Shown: positions 32,549 to 42,447, numbered from the stretch's first letter. The stretch: 64,000 nt of DNA from Maritalea sp049801075 (GCF_049801075.1 NZ_JBNAGG010000001.1:744001-808000), one strand, 5' to 3'. Program-made: numbers and translations. The notes: generated by a model not told the origin, from the sequence alone.

Positions 32549-33817
32549 CTAGCTCAGCTTTTTAAACACCAATGAGGCATTCGTGCCGCCAAAACCAAAC
32601 GAGTTGGAGAGCGCCACATTTATTTCTTTCGCCTTGGCTTTATTCGGCACCAAGTCAATTTCGGTCTCAACGGACGGGTTGTCCAAATTGATTGTAGGTG
32701 GTGCGATGTTGTCGCGCATGGCAAGAACTGAGAAAATCGCTTCAACAGCACCTGCAGCGCCCAACAAATGGCCGACAGCTGATTTGGTGGAAGACATGGT
32801 CACGTTCTTCGCGTGGTCGCCCATCAAGCGGGTCACCGCGCCCAGTTCAATTTCATCGCCCAATGGGGTCGATGTGCCGTGAGCATTCACATAATCAATA
32901 TCGCTTACGTCCAAGCCAGCGCGCTTGATCGCCGCTTGCATAGAGCGATAGCCGCCATTGCCGTCTTCGGCAGGCGCTGTGATGTGGTGTGCATCGCCAG
33001 ACAAACCATAGCCAACCACTTCACCGTAAATTTTGGCGCCGCGTGCTTTGGCATGTTCATATTCTTCCAAAATGACGGTGCCTGCGCCCTCACCCATCAC
33101 AAAGCCATCGCGGTCTTTGTCATAGGGGCGTGAAGCCCGCTGTGGATCGTCATTAAAACCTGTTGAAAGGGCGCGACACGCAGCAAACCCAGCCAATGAA
33201 AGGCGGTTTACCGGAGATTCAGCGCCACCAGCGACCATAATATCTGCATCATCCAGCGCGATCAGCCGTGCCGCATCGCCAATGGCGTGCGCCCCGGTTG
33301 AGCAGGCTGTGACAACAGAGTGGTTTGGTCCTTTCAATCCGTGGCGGATTGAAACATAGCCAGACGCGAGATTGATCAAGCGACCTGGGATAAAAAACGG
33401 ACTGATCCGACGCGGGCCTTTTTCCGCGAGCGTTACAGAAGCATCATAAATGCCCCCTACGCCGCCAATACCCGATCCGATTAAAACACCGGCCCGTTCT
33501 TTTTGTTCGTCTGTTTTGGCTTCAAAACCACTGTCTTGAAGAGCTTGACCAGCAGCTGCCATGGCGTAAACAATGAAAGGATCAACCTTTCGTTGTTCTT
33601 TCACGTCCATCCAGTCATCTGGATTGAAGTTACCGTCTGCGGTGTCACCTAGCGGAATACGGCAGGCAATCTGACATGCCAAATCTGACACATCGAATTC
33701 GTCTACCTTTTTGGCTCCGCTTTTTCCGTCAAGAATATTTTTCCAGACAGTCTCAACATTCGCGCCCAATGGGCTCACAATGCCAAGACCAGTGACAACT
33801 ACTCTGCGCAACTTCAT
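32549..33817 (-). CDS. fabF: beta-ketoacyl-ACP synthase II
   Basis: 422 residues. Catalytic triad visible: Cys172 in VTACSTGAHAIGDA, His313 in NAHGTSTPLGD, His350 in SAVGHLLGAAG. Condenses malonyl-ACP with acyl-ACP in fatty-acid elongation. It follows acpP, the conserved acpP-fabF pairing. Confidence 0.97.
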   Translation of the reverse strand: MKLRRVVVTGLGIVSPLGANVETVWKNILDGKSGAKKVDEFDVSDLACQIACRIPLGDTADGNFNPDDWMDVKEQRKVDPFIVYAMAAAGQALQDSGFEAKTDEQKERAGVLIGSGIGGVGGIYDASVTLAEKGPRRISPFFIPGRLINLASGYVSIRHGLKGPNHSVVTACSTGAHAIGDAARLIALDDADIMVAGGAESPVNRLSLAGFAACRALSTGFNDDPQRASRPYDKDRDGFVMGEGAGTVILEEYEHAKARGAKIYGEVVGYGLSGDAHHITAPAEDGNGGYRSMQAAIKRAGLDVSDIDYVNAHGTSTPLGDEIELGAVTRLMGDHAKNVTMSSTKSAVGHLLGAAGAVEAIFSVLAMRDNIAPPTINLDNPSVETEIDLVPNKAKAKEINVALSNSFGFGGTNASLVFKKLS

Positions 33818-33859
33818 TTCAGATGTCCTACGGCTGCTAAAGGGGAAATCCCCTAGGTC

Positions 33860-34096
33860 TTACTTAACAGCCTTTTCTAGGAAAGAAACGGCATCGCCAA
33901 ATGTTTGAATTGATTCAGCAGCATCGTCAGGGATTTCTACGCTGAATTCTTCTTCAAACGCCATAACCAGTTCAACCTGATCGAGCGAATCCGCGCCAAG
34001 ATCATCAATAAAGCTGGCTTTTTCTGTCACTTTGTCGGCATCTACGTTCAAATGCTCAACAACGATCTTGCGAACGCGATCTGCAATATCGCTCAT
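33860..34096 (-). CDS. acpP: acyl carrier protein
   Basis: 78 residues, acidic, with the phosphopantetheine attachment site Ser37 in DDLGADSLDQVELVM. Carries the growing acyl chain. The 200-base spacer to fabG upstream allows a separate promoter, consistent with the high demand for ACP. Confidence 0.98.
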   Translation of the reverse strand: MSDIADRVRKIVVEHLNVDADKVTEKASFIDDLGADSLDQVELVMAFEEEFSVEIPDDAAESIQTFGDAVSFLEKAVK

Positions 34097-34297
34097 ATTT
34101 GGTTCCTCTTCACCTAAAAGTCTTCAATTTAGTTCAACGGCACCACTTAATGTGGCGGGTTGTCCGCTTAAATGCACCTCATCTTGAATAAAATCAAGGT
34201 TAAGGCGTCTTTGGACCCGTGTTGGACGGGGCATTATCATACTTTTCCACATTTGACCATATTGAGAAGTAATTTCTCATGGCAAGACAAATGCCTA

Positions 34298-35035
34298 TTA
34301 AATCATGGCCATACCGCCATTGATATGCATGGTTTGGCCCGTGACGTAGCTTGCTTCGTCGCTGGCCAAGAATACTGCACCCGCCGCAACTTCATCAGCT
34401 GTACCCAATCTACCTGACGGAATTGTGCCCAAAATGCTTTCGCGTTGTTTTTCGTTCAATTCATCCGTCATGGCAGAGGCGATAAAGCCCGGTGCGATGG
34501 TGTTTACGGTCACATTTCGGCTTGCCACTTCTTGTGCAATCGCTTTGGACATACCAATCAATCCTGCTTTAGACGCAGCATAGTTGCCCTGCCCCGGATT
34601 GCCGGTGACGCCCACAACAGATGTGATGCCGATGATGCGGCCATAGCGCTGCTTCATCATCACTTTAACCGCAGCGCGAGACAAGCGGAAGGCAGCGGTT
34701 AGGTTCACCGCAATCACATCATCCCACTCTTCATCTTTCATGCGCATGAAAATATTGTCGCGAGTGATGCCGGCATTATTCACCAGAATGTCCAAACCGC
34801 CCATGGCGTCCACAGCGGAAGGAATCAAAGCGTCCACGCTTTCCGTGTCGGAAAGGTTACAAGGCAAAATATGCGTATCGCCAGAGATGCTGCTTGCGAC
34901 TTCCTCCAGCACGTTAACACGTGTGCCTGAAAGGCCAACAGTTGCGCCTGCTTCTGCAAGCTTTTCGGCGATGGCGCGGCCAATACCGCCGCTGGCACCA
35001 GTTACAAGCGCTCTTTTGCCGCTCAAATCAAACAT
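34298..35035 (-). CDS. fabG: 3-oxoacyl-ACP reductase
   Basis: 245 residues, SDR fold. NADPH-binding VTGASGGIGRAIAE (11-24), NNAG (86-89), catalytic Ser139, Tyr152 and Lys156 in NYAASKAG. Reduces beta-ketoacyl-ACP. Follows fabD at 26 bases; the short-chain family could suggest other substrates, but the neighbours settle it. Confidence 0.96.
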   Translation of the reverse strand: MFDLSGKRALVTGASGGIGRAIAEKLAEAGATVGLSGTRVNVLEEVASSISGDTHILPCNLSDTESVDALIPSAVDAMGGLDILVNNAGITRDNIFMRMKDEEWDDVIAVNLTAAFRLSRAAVKVMMKQRYGRIIGITSVVGVTGNPGQGNYAASKAGLIGMSKAIAQEVASRNVTVNTIAPGFIASAMTDELNEKQRESILGTIPSGRLGTADEVAAGAVFLASDEASYVTGQTMHINGGMAMI

Positions 35036-35061
35036 GTAGTCTTCCCCTATTGGTTCGGGTG

Positions 35062-36009
35062 TTAGTTAAGGCTCTCGACATATTTTTCAATGTCATCTGG
35101 CGTATTGATGGCCAAGGCGTTGGCGTCGCGGTTAATGCGGCGGGCCAATCCAGTCAGAACTTTGCCAGTGCCCAGCTCCACAAGCGTATCGATCCCGCCC
35201 TCGCCTGTCATCCAGCTAACTGATTGTGACCAGCGTACTTTGCCGCACACTTGCTCCACCAAGCGCTTTTTGATTTCGCTTGGGTCTGAAATCGGCGCAG
35301 CCAATACGTTTGAAACGACGGGTACCACAGGCTCCTTCACGTCAGCGCTGGCCAGTGCAGCTTCCATCGCCTCGGCAGCAGGGCCCATCATAGAGCAATG
35401 GAAAGGTGCTGATACAGGCAAGAGCATTGCACGCTTAGCGCCTTTCGCTTTTGCCATTTCAACAGCACGCTCCACCGCTGATGCCGCGCCGGAGACCACG
35501 ATCTGGCCTGGTGCATTGTCGTTAGCCACGTCCACCACAGCGCCTTGCGCAGCGGCTTGAACCACTTCTTCAACGTCTGCATATTCAAGACCGAGAATGG
35601 CCGCCATTGCGCCCTCGCCCACAGGCACGGCCTGTTGCATGGCGCGGCCGCGCACTTGCAGCAAACGAGCGGTATCTGAAATTGACAACGCACCCGCAGC
35701 GCAAAGGGCTGAATATTCGCCCAAAGAATGTCCGGCAACATATTTGGCCACATCGCCCACTTGCACACCTTTGCTTTCCAACACGCGGATCACCGCCATG
35801 GAAACGGCCATCAAGGCAGGTTGTGCGTTTTCAGTTAGGCGCAATGTATCGTCTGGACCACCAAACATGATAGACGACAATTTGGTTTGAAGCGCGTCAT
35901 CAACTTCATCAAAAACCTTCTTGGCCACATCATAGTGCTCGGCCAATTCTTGACCCATGCCAACGGCTTGGCTGCCCTGTCCGGGGAAGGTGAATGCGGT
36001 TGAACTCAT
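35062..36009 (-). CDS. fabD: malonyl-CoA:ACP transacylase
   Basis: 315 residues. Nucleophile Ser95 in VAGHSLGEYSAL, N-terminal FPGQGSQAVGMG oxyanion loop, and catalytic His near 204 in APFHCSMMGPA. Transfers malonyl from CoA to ACP. First gene of fabD-fabG-acpP-fabF, 30 bases after the GNAT gene on the same strand. Confidence 0.97.
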   Translation of the reverse strand: MSSTAFTFPGQGSQAVGMGQELAEHYDVAKKVFDEVDDALQTKLSSIMFGGPDDTLRLTENAQPALMAVSMAVIRVLESKGVQVGDVAKYVAGHSLGEYSALCAAGALSISDTARLLQVRGRAMQQAVPVGEGAMAAILGLEYADVEEVVQAAAQGAVVDVANDNAPGQIVVSGAASAVERAVEMAKAKGAKRAMLLPVSAPFHCSMMGPAAEAMEAALASADVKEPVVPVVSNVLAAPISDPSEIKKRLVEQVCGKVRWSQSVSWMTGEGGIDTLVELGTGKVLTGLARRINRDANALAINTPDDIEKYVESLN

Positions 36010-36039
36010 ATTTCAAGCCTCACTTGATTTCGAAAAGAG

Positions 36040-36489
36040 TTATAGCTGTATATCGTATGTCAGCCAGTCAGTCTTGCGTGCCAGCCGATCATAAACGGCG
36101 CGTGCACGATAATTATTGTCGGCGGTGACCCAACGCACAATCGACCAGCCCTTTTCCTCGGCAACTTTCTTGATCTCTTCGATCAATGCCTCGGCCGCGC
36201 CTGAGCCCCGGTGCGACGGGTCAACAAACAAATCGTCCAAAAATGCGCCTTTGGATGCTGCCAAGGGGCGCAGGAACGGACGATAATGGGCAATGCCTAC
36301 CACATTCCCTTTTTTGTCCATAGCCACCAGCCCTTGCAGGTCGTTGGCTTCATCCATCAGCCAAGACCAGACTTGTTCACGCATTTCGCCATTTTGGGTG
36401 GAATTATAAAAGCGCGCATAGGCGGCGTAAAGCTCCGTCCAGCGTTCCTTATCATCATTCTCCAATGGGCGTACATTTGACGTGGACAT
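36040..36489 (-). CDS. GNAT family N-acetyltransferase
   Basis: 149 residues. GNAT core: AMDKKGNVVGIAHYRPFL (strand pair), FLDDLFVDPSHRGSGAAEAL (acetyl-CoA loop RGSGAA, about 95-103), AEEKGWSIVRWVTADNNYRA and YDRLARKTDWLTYD. The Q/RxxGxG/A loop is intact, so it should bind acetyl-CoA. Substrate unknown; similar small GNATs act on polyamines, thialysine or protein N-termini. Upstream of fabD on the same strand. Confidence 0.85.
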   Translation of the reverse strand: MSTSNVRPLENDDKERWTELYAAYARFYNSTQNGEMREQVWSWLMDEANDLQGLVAMDKKGNVVGIAHYRPFLRPLAASKGAFLDDLFVDPSHRGSGAAEALIEEIKKVAEEKGWSIVRWVTADNNYRARAVYDRLARKTDWLTYDIQL

Positions 36490-36645
36490 AGGCTGGCCAC
36501 TCCCCTTTATGCTTATAATTTTGTCGGGAGTTTATAGTTTGCTCAGAATGAGACGCAAGGACAAACTCGGTCAAAAGCCAATTCGCCTGTGAGTAAGTGC
36601 GGCAATCATGGGGCGTTAAATAGCAACAAAAACGCCGCTTTAGGC

Positions 36646-36875
36646 TTGCATTTTACCGTTTGCCGCTTTATGAAGCCCGAGTTCGTTTGGCCGGGAGCTG
36701 AACGGAGGACTGTTTTTCATTGCCACATGGTTGTGCGAGCAGATGATGCTAAGAACGGCATCGGCCTCCCGTGTTCCCGCTCTTTGTAAGATTTCTTTGG
36801 CGCCTTTTGAAGGCTTCAAAGGGGCTTTGCGCCGGCGGATGAACAAAAGTGTAAACCAAACAAAAGGCGATTAAT
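36646..36875 (+). promoter_or_regulatory. rpsF promoter and structured leader
   Basis: TTGCAT (36646-36651), 17-base spacer, TATGAA (36669-36674) form a good promoter, leaving a leader of nearly 200 bases without a gene. In it a stable hairpin can be drawn near 36801-36835 (GGCG-CCTTTTGAA-ggc-TTCAAAGGGG ... GCGCC). Long leaders before rpsF-rpsR often bind the S6:S18 complex for feedback control; I infer but cannot confirm this here. Confidence 0.5.
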
Positions 36876-37235
36876 ATGCCATTGTACGAGCATATTTTCC
36901 TGGCACGTCAGGATATCTCCACATCACAAGTGGAAGAGCTTACCAAAACTGTAACAGACCTTGTCACCTCAAACGGTGGTTCAGTTTCTAAAACTGAATA
37001 TTGGGGTTTGAAATCATTGACATTCCGCATCAACAAAAACCGCAAAGCACACTACACTTTGCTGAACATTGATGCGCCGGCGACTGCAATTGCTGAAATG
37101 GAACGTCAAATGCGCATTAATGAAGATTTGTTGCGCTTTATGACTGTTCGCGTTGAAGAGCTTGAAGAAGGCCCTTCACCAATGATGCAAAAACGTGATG
37201 ATCGTAGCGATCGTCGCGGTCCACGTCGCTTCTAA
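36876..37235 (+). CDS. rpsF: 30S ribosomal protein S6
   Basis: 119 residues. MPLYEHIFLARQDISTSQVE at the N-terminus, KTEYWGLKSLTFRINKNRKA and the HYTLLNIDAPATAIAEMERQ block are typical S6. Basic C-terminal tail (KRDDRSDRRGPRRF). First gene of rpsF-rpsR-rplI; the stop codon TAA is part of the AAGGAG site for rpsR. Confidence 0.98.
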   Translation: MPLYEHIFLARQDISTSQVEELTKTVTDLVTSNGGSVSKTEYWGLKSLTFRINKNRKAHYTLLNIDAPATAIAEMERQMRINEDLLRFMTVRVEELEEGPSPMMQKRDDRSDRRGPRRF

Positions 37236-37247
37236 GGAGATTTGAGC

Positions 37248-37502
37248 ATGGCTATTCGTGATCTATCCGGCACACAAACACGTCGTCCTTTCCAGCGTCG
37301 TCGTAAAACATGTCCTTTCTCTGGCGCAAACGCTCCAAAGATCGACTATAAAGATGTTCGTTTGTTGCAGCGCTATGTTTCAGAGCGTGGCAAAATCGTT
37401 CCAAGCCGTATCACTGCGGTTTCTGCGAAAAAGCAGCGTGAGCTGGCTCGCGCAATCAAACGCGCACGTTTCTTGGGCCTTTTGCCTTACGTCGTAAGTT
37501 AA
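37248..37502 (+). CDS. rpsR: 30S ribosomal protein S18
   Basis: 84 residues from the ATG at 37248, preceded at 8 bases by AAGGAG; the TTG two codons earlier lacks support. RRKTCPFSGANAPKIDYKDV and the SAKKQRELARAIKRARFLGL stretch are diagnostic. Binds S6 on the 30S platform. Confidence 0.98.
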   Translation: MAIRDLSGTQTRRPFQRRRKTCPFSGANAPKIDYKDVRLLQRYVSERGKIVPSRITAVSAKKQRELARAIKRARFLGLLPYVVS

Positions 37503-37571
37503 GTTCGGCTCGCCGAACGTTGGGGATCGGTCCCCTAACCGCAATTTGCGGGACAGCATTGGAGAATAAAA

Positions 37572-38174
37572 ATGAAAGTTATCCTTCTTGAACGCGTTGG
37601 TCGTTTGGGCACCATTGGTGACGAAGTAGCTGTTAAAGACGGCTTCGCACGTAACTTCTTGTTGCCCACAGGCAAAGCTTTGCGTGCAAACAACGCAAAC
37701 CGCGCCCGTTTCGAAGCTGAGCGTGAAGAAATTGAAAAACGCAACGCTGAACGTCGCGATTCTGCGATGGCAGTTGCCGAATCAGTAAATGGCAAAACCA
37801 TCACCATCATCCGTCAGGCTGGTGAAACTGGTGTGCTTTACGGTTCTGTTTCTGCACGTGACATTGCTGACACCTTGGGTGAAGACAATGTTAAAGTTGG
37901 CCGTTCACAGGTTGAATTGAACTCACCGATTAAAGCTGTTGGCTTGCACACTGTTGCATTGGCTTTGCACGCTGAAGTGACTTCAGAAATCACTGTTAAC
38001 GTAGCGCGCTCACAGGACGAAGCTGATCGTCAGGCACAGGGCGAAGACATGACTGTCATGAACTTCGACGAAGTACCTGAAGAGATTGAAGCAGAAGCTG
38101 AAGAAGCTGCCGAGGAAGCAGCTGAAGAAGCCGAAGCTGCTGCTGATGACGCTGAAGAAGAAAAAGCTGAATAA
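37572..38174 (+). CDS. rplI: 50S ribosomal protein L9
   Basis: 200 residues, longer than the roughly 150 of E. coli. N-terminal domain MKVILLERVGRLGTIGDEVA with GFARNFLLPTGKA, long linker helix, then the C-terminal domain GSVSARDIADTLGEDNVKVG. The extra C-terminal tail (from about 165) is almost only Glu and Ala (EAEAEEAAEEAAEEAEAAAD), as in many Rhizobiales. Confidence 0.97.
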   Translation: MKVILLERVGRLGTIGDEVAVKDGFARNFLLPTGKALRANNANRARFEAEREEIEKRNAERRDSAMAVAESVNGKTITIIRQAGETGVLYGSVSARDIADTLGEDNVKVGRSQVELNSPIKAVGLHTVALALHAEVTSEITVNVARSQDEADRQAQGEDMTVMNFDEVPEEIEAEAEEAAEEAAEEAEAAADDAEEEKAE

Positions 38175-38199
38175 GCAATCTTCTTTACGCAAAAATTTG

Positions 38200-38228
38200 A
38201 AGGCTGGAGTTCTGCTCCAGCCTTTTTT
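38200..38228 (+). terminator. intrinsic terminator after rplI
   Basis: AAGGCTGGAG (38200-38209), loop TTCTG, CTCCAGCCTT (38215-38224) then TTTT. Ends the ribosomal-protein operon. Confidence 0.92.
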
Positions 38229-38386
38229 GTTGCCTGTTGAGAACCATCGGCAATTATTCGTGTATGATTGCATTTTTCCCCATTGATCACAGGCGATCAA
38301 ACAGGCATTGAAGTAAATGCTCACTGATCACAAATGAGACTAGCCAAAATTGTCATAATGTGGACAATCGGCTAAGGGGTATGGAA

Positions 38387-39871
38387 ATGGAAGCGGCACA
38401 AAAATTCGACGTTGCGCAGTCTGAGGACTATCGGCAGGCGCCACACAATGTTGAAGCAGAACAAGCGCTCTTGGGCGCGATCCTTGTGAACAACGAGGCG
38501 TTTGACCGGGTGTCAGATTTTCTGTTGGCCGAACATTTTTACGAACAAGTTCACGCTGACATTTATTCGGTTTGCACCAAGATTATCCGCACAGGCAAGC
38601 GCGCAACACCGATCACTGTCAAAACCTTCTTGCCAGATGATCTGACGCCTGAATTTTCCATGACGCAATATTTGGCGCGTTTGGCTGCTGATGCCACCAC
38701 CATCATCAACGCGTCGGACTATGGGCAAACCATTTATGATTTGGCCATTCGCCGCAAACTGATTGTGGTGGGTGAGACATTGGCGAATGAGGCCTACACG
38801 GCAGATTTCGATAGTCCCCCTGCCCTGCAAATTGAGAATACTGAAAAAGCGCTATTTGAGCTGGCCGAGAAAGGCCGCTCCGATGGTGGCTTTGTGGATT
38901 TTGGCGCCGCCTTGCGTGAAGCCGTGCATATGGCGGGGGAAGCCTATCGGCGCGATGGTTCGCTATCTGGTCTGGCCTCTGGTCTTGTGGATATGGACCA
39001 AAAGATGGGCGGGTTGCAGCGTTCTGACTTGATCATTCTCGCTGCCCGTCCTGCGATGGGTAAAACCTCGCTGGCCACCAACATCGCGTTCAACATTGCT
39101 AAGGCATATGAGCCGGAAGTGTTGCCCGATGGGTCGATCAAGCCCGCCAATGGCGGTGTGGTCGCCTTCTTCTCCTTGGAGATGAGTGCTGAACAGCTGG
39201 CCACTCGTATTTTGGCGGAACAGTCGGGGATTTCATCTTCTGACATTCGGCGCGGTAAAATTCATGAAAACCAGTTTTCCAAGCTGGTTGAAGCCTCGAA
39301 CATCATGGCGAAAGCGCCGCTTTACATTGATGACACTGGTGGCTTGGCCATTTCGCAATTGGCAGCCCGTGCCCGGCGTTTAAAACGTCAAAAAGGCATG
39401 GACCTGTTGATCGTCGACTATTTGCAGCTTCTGTCCGGCTCTTCTGCCAAGTCGCAAGCCAACCGGGTGCAGGAATTGACCGAGATTACCACCAGCTTGA
39501 AAGCATTGGCGAAAGAGCTGGAAGTGCCCATCATTGCCCTTTCCCAGCTTTCCCGACAGGTGGAAGCGCGTGACGATAAGCGCCCACAGCTTGCTGACCT
39601 TCGGGAATCAGGGTCTATCGAGCAGGATGCTGACGTGGTGCTGTTTGTGTATCGGGAAGAATATTACCTCAAAGGTAAGATGCCGCAGGAAAACACCCCG
39701 GAGTTTTTCGAGTGGCAAGCAAAGATGAATGAGGTCGAAGGCCGAGCTGAAGTGATTATTTCTAAGCAAAGGCATGGTCCTACGGGCACTGTGCAGCTAC
39801 ACTTTAACGCGAATCTGACACGCTTTGGTAATTTGGCCAAAGATGAGTATCTGCCAGAGCAGTTGGAATAG
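38387..39871 (+). CDS. dnaB: replicative DNA helicase DnaB
   Basis: 494 residues from the ATG at 38387, which has AAGGGG at 7 bases; ATG at 38381 is too close to that site. N-terminal DnaB domain (PHNVEAEQALLGAILVNNEA), RecA-like core with RPAMGKTSLATNIA (Walker A about 221-228), LLIVDYLQLLSG (Walker B), SQLSRQVEARDDKRPQLADL and the Arg finger region. No intein is present. Hexameric motor at the fork. Confidence 0.97.
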   Translation: MEAAQKFDVAQSEDYRQAPHNVEAEQALLGAILVNNEAFDRVSDFLLAEHFYEQVHADIYSVCTKIIRTGKRATPITVKTFLPDDLTPEFSMTQYLARLAADATTIINASDYGQTIYDLAIRRKLIVVGETLANEAYTADFDSPPALQIENTEKALFELAEKGRSDGGFVDFGAALREAVHMAGEAYRRDGSLSGLASGLVDMDQKMGGLQRSDLIILAARPAMGKTSLATNIAFNIAKAYEPEVLPDGSIKPANGGVVAFFSLEMSAEQLATRILAEQSGISSSDIRRGKIHENQFSKLVEASNIMAKAPLYIDDTGGLAISQLAARARRLKRQKGMDLLIVDYLQLLSGSSAKSQANRVQELTEITTSLKALAKELEVPIIALSQLSRQVEARDDKRPQLADLRESGSIEQDADVVLFVYREEYYLKGKMPQENTPEFFEWQAKMNEVEGRAEVIISKQRHGPTGTVQLHFNANLTRFGNLAKDEYLPEQLE

Positions 39872-39918
39872 TTTGATCTGCATCTCGTTTGCCTTGTTTT
39901 GAGCCATTGGACACAAAT

Positions 39919-41049
39919 ATGACCGACATCTCCGCTTCCTCGCTATTGAGTTCAGGTCAACTCACCGTTGATTTGAATGCAATTGCGCGCAATTGGGCGG
40001 CACTCGACAAAATATCACCAGGCACCCTCACCGGTGCTGTGGTCAAGGCGGATGGCTACGGGCTTGGCCTGGAAGAAGTTGCCAAAAAACTTGCTAAGGA
40101 AGGCGCACAATTCTTTTTTGTCGCCAATCCTGAAGAAGGGTTGCGTCTGCGCGCTGCCTTGCCTGCTGCGCACATATTTGTTTTGGGCGGCCTGTGGCCG
40201 CGTACAGCTGAGATTTACACGCAGGCCCGTTTGATGCCTGTTCTCAATTCCATGGCTATGTTGGAAGAGTGGCTTGCCTATTGCGTTGAGCATGGGGAAG
40301 CCTATCCTTCTAGCCTTCATTTTGACACGGGCATGAACCGCTTGGGCTTCCGACTTTCCGATGTAAGCTGGGTGCGTCAGCAGTTGGAACGTACGGGCTA
40401 TCAGCCACAAATGATCATGAGCCATTTGGCCTGCGGCGACCAACCAACGCATGAGAAAAACCGCACGCAGCTCGCGTTTTTCCAATCTATCATGGCGCAT
40501 TTCCCTGAGATTCCAGCCTCTTTGGCCAATTCGGCGGGCTTGATGGGATCTAAGCAGAACCATTTCCAGTTAGTGCGTCCGGGCATTGCGCTATTTGGTG
40601 GTCGTGCCATTAGTGGTCGCAACAACCCGCTGGCGCATGTGGTCAATTTGGACGTACCTATTTTGCAGGTGCGCGACGCTAAGACCGGTGAATCTGTTGG
40701 CTATGGTGCTGATTACACATTGCAGCGCGATAGCCGCATTGCCATTGCCGCCATCGGCTATGGCGACGGTTTTTTCCGCGCCAACAGTTCGGCCACCAAC
40801 CATATGGGTGCGCGTGTTGCCGTCAAAGGCAAATTGGTGCCGATTTTGGGCCGCATTTCCATGGATACGTTCGCAATCGATGTCACTGACTTAGGACCAA
40901 ACGGCCCTGTTCCGGGCGAGATGGTCGAAGTTTTGGGGCCTAATGTTTCAATCGACGACATTGCAGATGCCTGTGGCACCATCGGCTATGAGGTTTTGAC
41001 CAATCTGCGTGGTCGCTATCGCCGCACCTATGTTGGGAGCGTCGAATAG
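39919..41049 (+). CDS. alr: alanine racemase
   Basis: 376 residues from the ATG at 39919; the frame runs upstream to a TTG at 39889. PLP-Lys43 in AVVKADGYGLG, the second catalytic Tyr in SVGYGADYTLQRD, HFDTGMNRLGF and GRISMDTFAIDVTDLG. Makes D-Ala for peptidoglycan. The stop TAG directly abuts the radA ATG. Confidence 0.95.
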   Translation: MTDISASSLLSSGQLTVDLNAIARNWAALDKISPGTLTGAVVKADGYGLGLEEVAKKLAKEGAQFFFVANPEEGLRLRAALPAAHIFVLGGLWPRTAEIYTQARLMPVLNSMAMLEEWLAYCVEHGEAYPSSLHFDTGMNRLGFRLSDVSWVRQQLERTGYQPQMIMSHLACGDQPTHEKNRTQLAFFQSIMAHFPEIPASLANSAGLMGSKQNHFQLVRPGIALFGGRAISGRNNPLAHVVNLDVPILQVRDAKTGESVGYGADYTLQRDSRIAIAAIGYGDGFFRANSSATNHMGARVAVKGKLVPILGRISMDTFAIDVTDLGPNGPVPGEMVEVLGPNVSIDDIADACGTIGYEVLTNLRGRYRRTYVGSVE

Positions 41050-42447
41050 ATGGCCAAGCAGAAGGCGCAATTTATTTGCCAGTCTTGTGGCAGTGTAACG
41101 CCACGCTGGGCGGGTCGTTGCGACAATTGCGGCGAATGGAACTCCATTGTTGAAGAACAGGTCAATTCCGGCGTCGGCTCCGGGCCAAAGGCCGCTACCG
41201 CGGCTGGCCGCCCCATCGAACTTGTTCCCCTCACCGGTGCCACTGATGACGCGCAGCGCATCACAACAGGCATTTCAGAACTAGACCGGGTTACGGGCGG
41301 CGGCTTTGTAGTCGGCTCTGCCAGCTTGGTTGGCGGTGATCCGGGCATCGGCAAATCTACACTCTTGCTGCAGGCCGCGGCCGCCCTCGCCGCCAAGGGC
41401 CACAATGTTGTATATATTTCGGGCGAGGAAGCCATCGCCCAAGTGCGCCTTCGGGCCACCCGTCTCGGGGTGGAATCGTCTCCGGTACAATTGGCCAGCG
41501 AAACCCATGTGGAAACCATTTTGGCCACGCTGGAATCTGCTGGAAAACCAGACTTGGTGATCATCGATTCAATCCAGACCTTATGGACAGATCGGATCGA
41601 CAGTGCGCCCGGCACGGTGACGCAAGTTCGCACCAGTGCACAGGCGATGACGCGCTTTGCCAAAAAAACGGGCGCCGCTGTGGTGTTGGTTGGCCATGTC
41701 ACCAAAGATGGTCAGATCGCTGGGCCGCGTGTCGTCGAGCATATGGTTGATGCGGTGCTGTATTTTGAAGGCGATGGCGGCCACAATTTCCGCATTTTGC
41801 GCGGCGTGAAAAACCGCTATGGCGCCACTGATGAAATTGGTGTTTTCGAAATGGCCCATATGGGGCTGCGCGAAGTCGCCAATCCGTCTGCCCTGTTTCT
41901 TGATCAACGCGATAAAGACGCGACGGGTTCTGCTGTTTTTGCTGGCATGGAAGGCACGCGCCCAGTTCTAGTTGAAATTCAGGCTTTGGTTTCGCCCTCG
42001 CCTTTAGGCACGCCCCGGCGCGCCGTTGTGGGGTGGGACAATGCCCGCCTGTCCATGGTGCTGGCCGTTCTTGAAACCCATTGCGGCGTGCGCATTGGGG
42101 CGAACGATATCTATCTGAATGTGGCTGGTGGCTTGAAAATCTCGGAACCTGCGGCCGATTTGGCCGTGGCGGCCGCCCTTGTGTCGTCCCTCACCAATTC
42201 GCCATTGCCCGCGGACGCGGTCTATTTTGGCGAAGTTAGCCTTTCTGGCGGCGTGCGTCCCGTGTCCCATGCGGGCACGCGCCTAAAAGAGGCGCAAAAG
42301 CTTGGCTTCGGCATTGCTCATACGGCACAACTGAAAGATGTGGATAAAGGGCTGGCCTTGCAATTGGGCACCCACAAGCAATTGGCTGACCTTGTGGCGC
42401 AAATCGCCGCTAAGGGCCGGGCAAACCCGCAGCGTGAACCTGTATAG
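41050..42447 (+). CDS. radA: DNA repair protein RadA
   Basis: 465 residues. Zinc finger C10-X2-C13-X10-C24-X2-C27 (CQSCGSVTPRWAGRCDNC), Walker A GGDPGIGKSTLLLQ (about 95-108), the RadA-specific KNRYG motif in VKNRYGATDEIGVFEM, and a C-terminal Lon-like domain (LSGGVRPVSHAGTRLKEAQK). Branch-migration helicase in recombination. Adjacent to alr without a gap. Confidence 0.97.
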   Translation: MAKQKAQFICQSCGSVTPRWAGRCDNCGEWNSIVEEQVNSGVGSGPKAATAAGRPIELVPLTGATDDAQRITTGISELDRVTGGGFVVGSASLVGGDPGIGKSTLLLQAAAALAAKGHNVVYISGEEAIAQVRLRATRLGVESSPVQLASETHVETILATLESAGKPDLVIIDSIQTLWTDRIDSAPGTVTQVRTSAQAMTRFAKKTGAAVVLVGHVTKDGQIAGPRVVEHMVDAVLYFEGDGGHNFRILRGVKNRYGATDEIGVFEMAHMGLREVANPSALFLDQRDKDATGSAVFAGMEGTRPVLVEIQALVSPSPLGTPRRAVVGWDNARLSMVLAVLETHCGVRIGANDIYLNVAGGLKISEPAADLAVAAALVSSLTNSPLPADAVYFGEVSLSGGVRPVSHAGTRLKEAQKLGFGIAHTAQLKDVDKGLALQLGTHKQLADLVAQIAAKGRANPQREPV

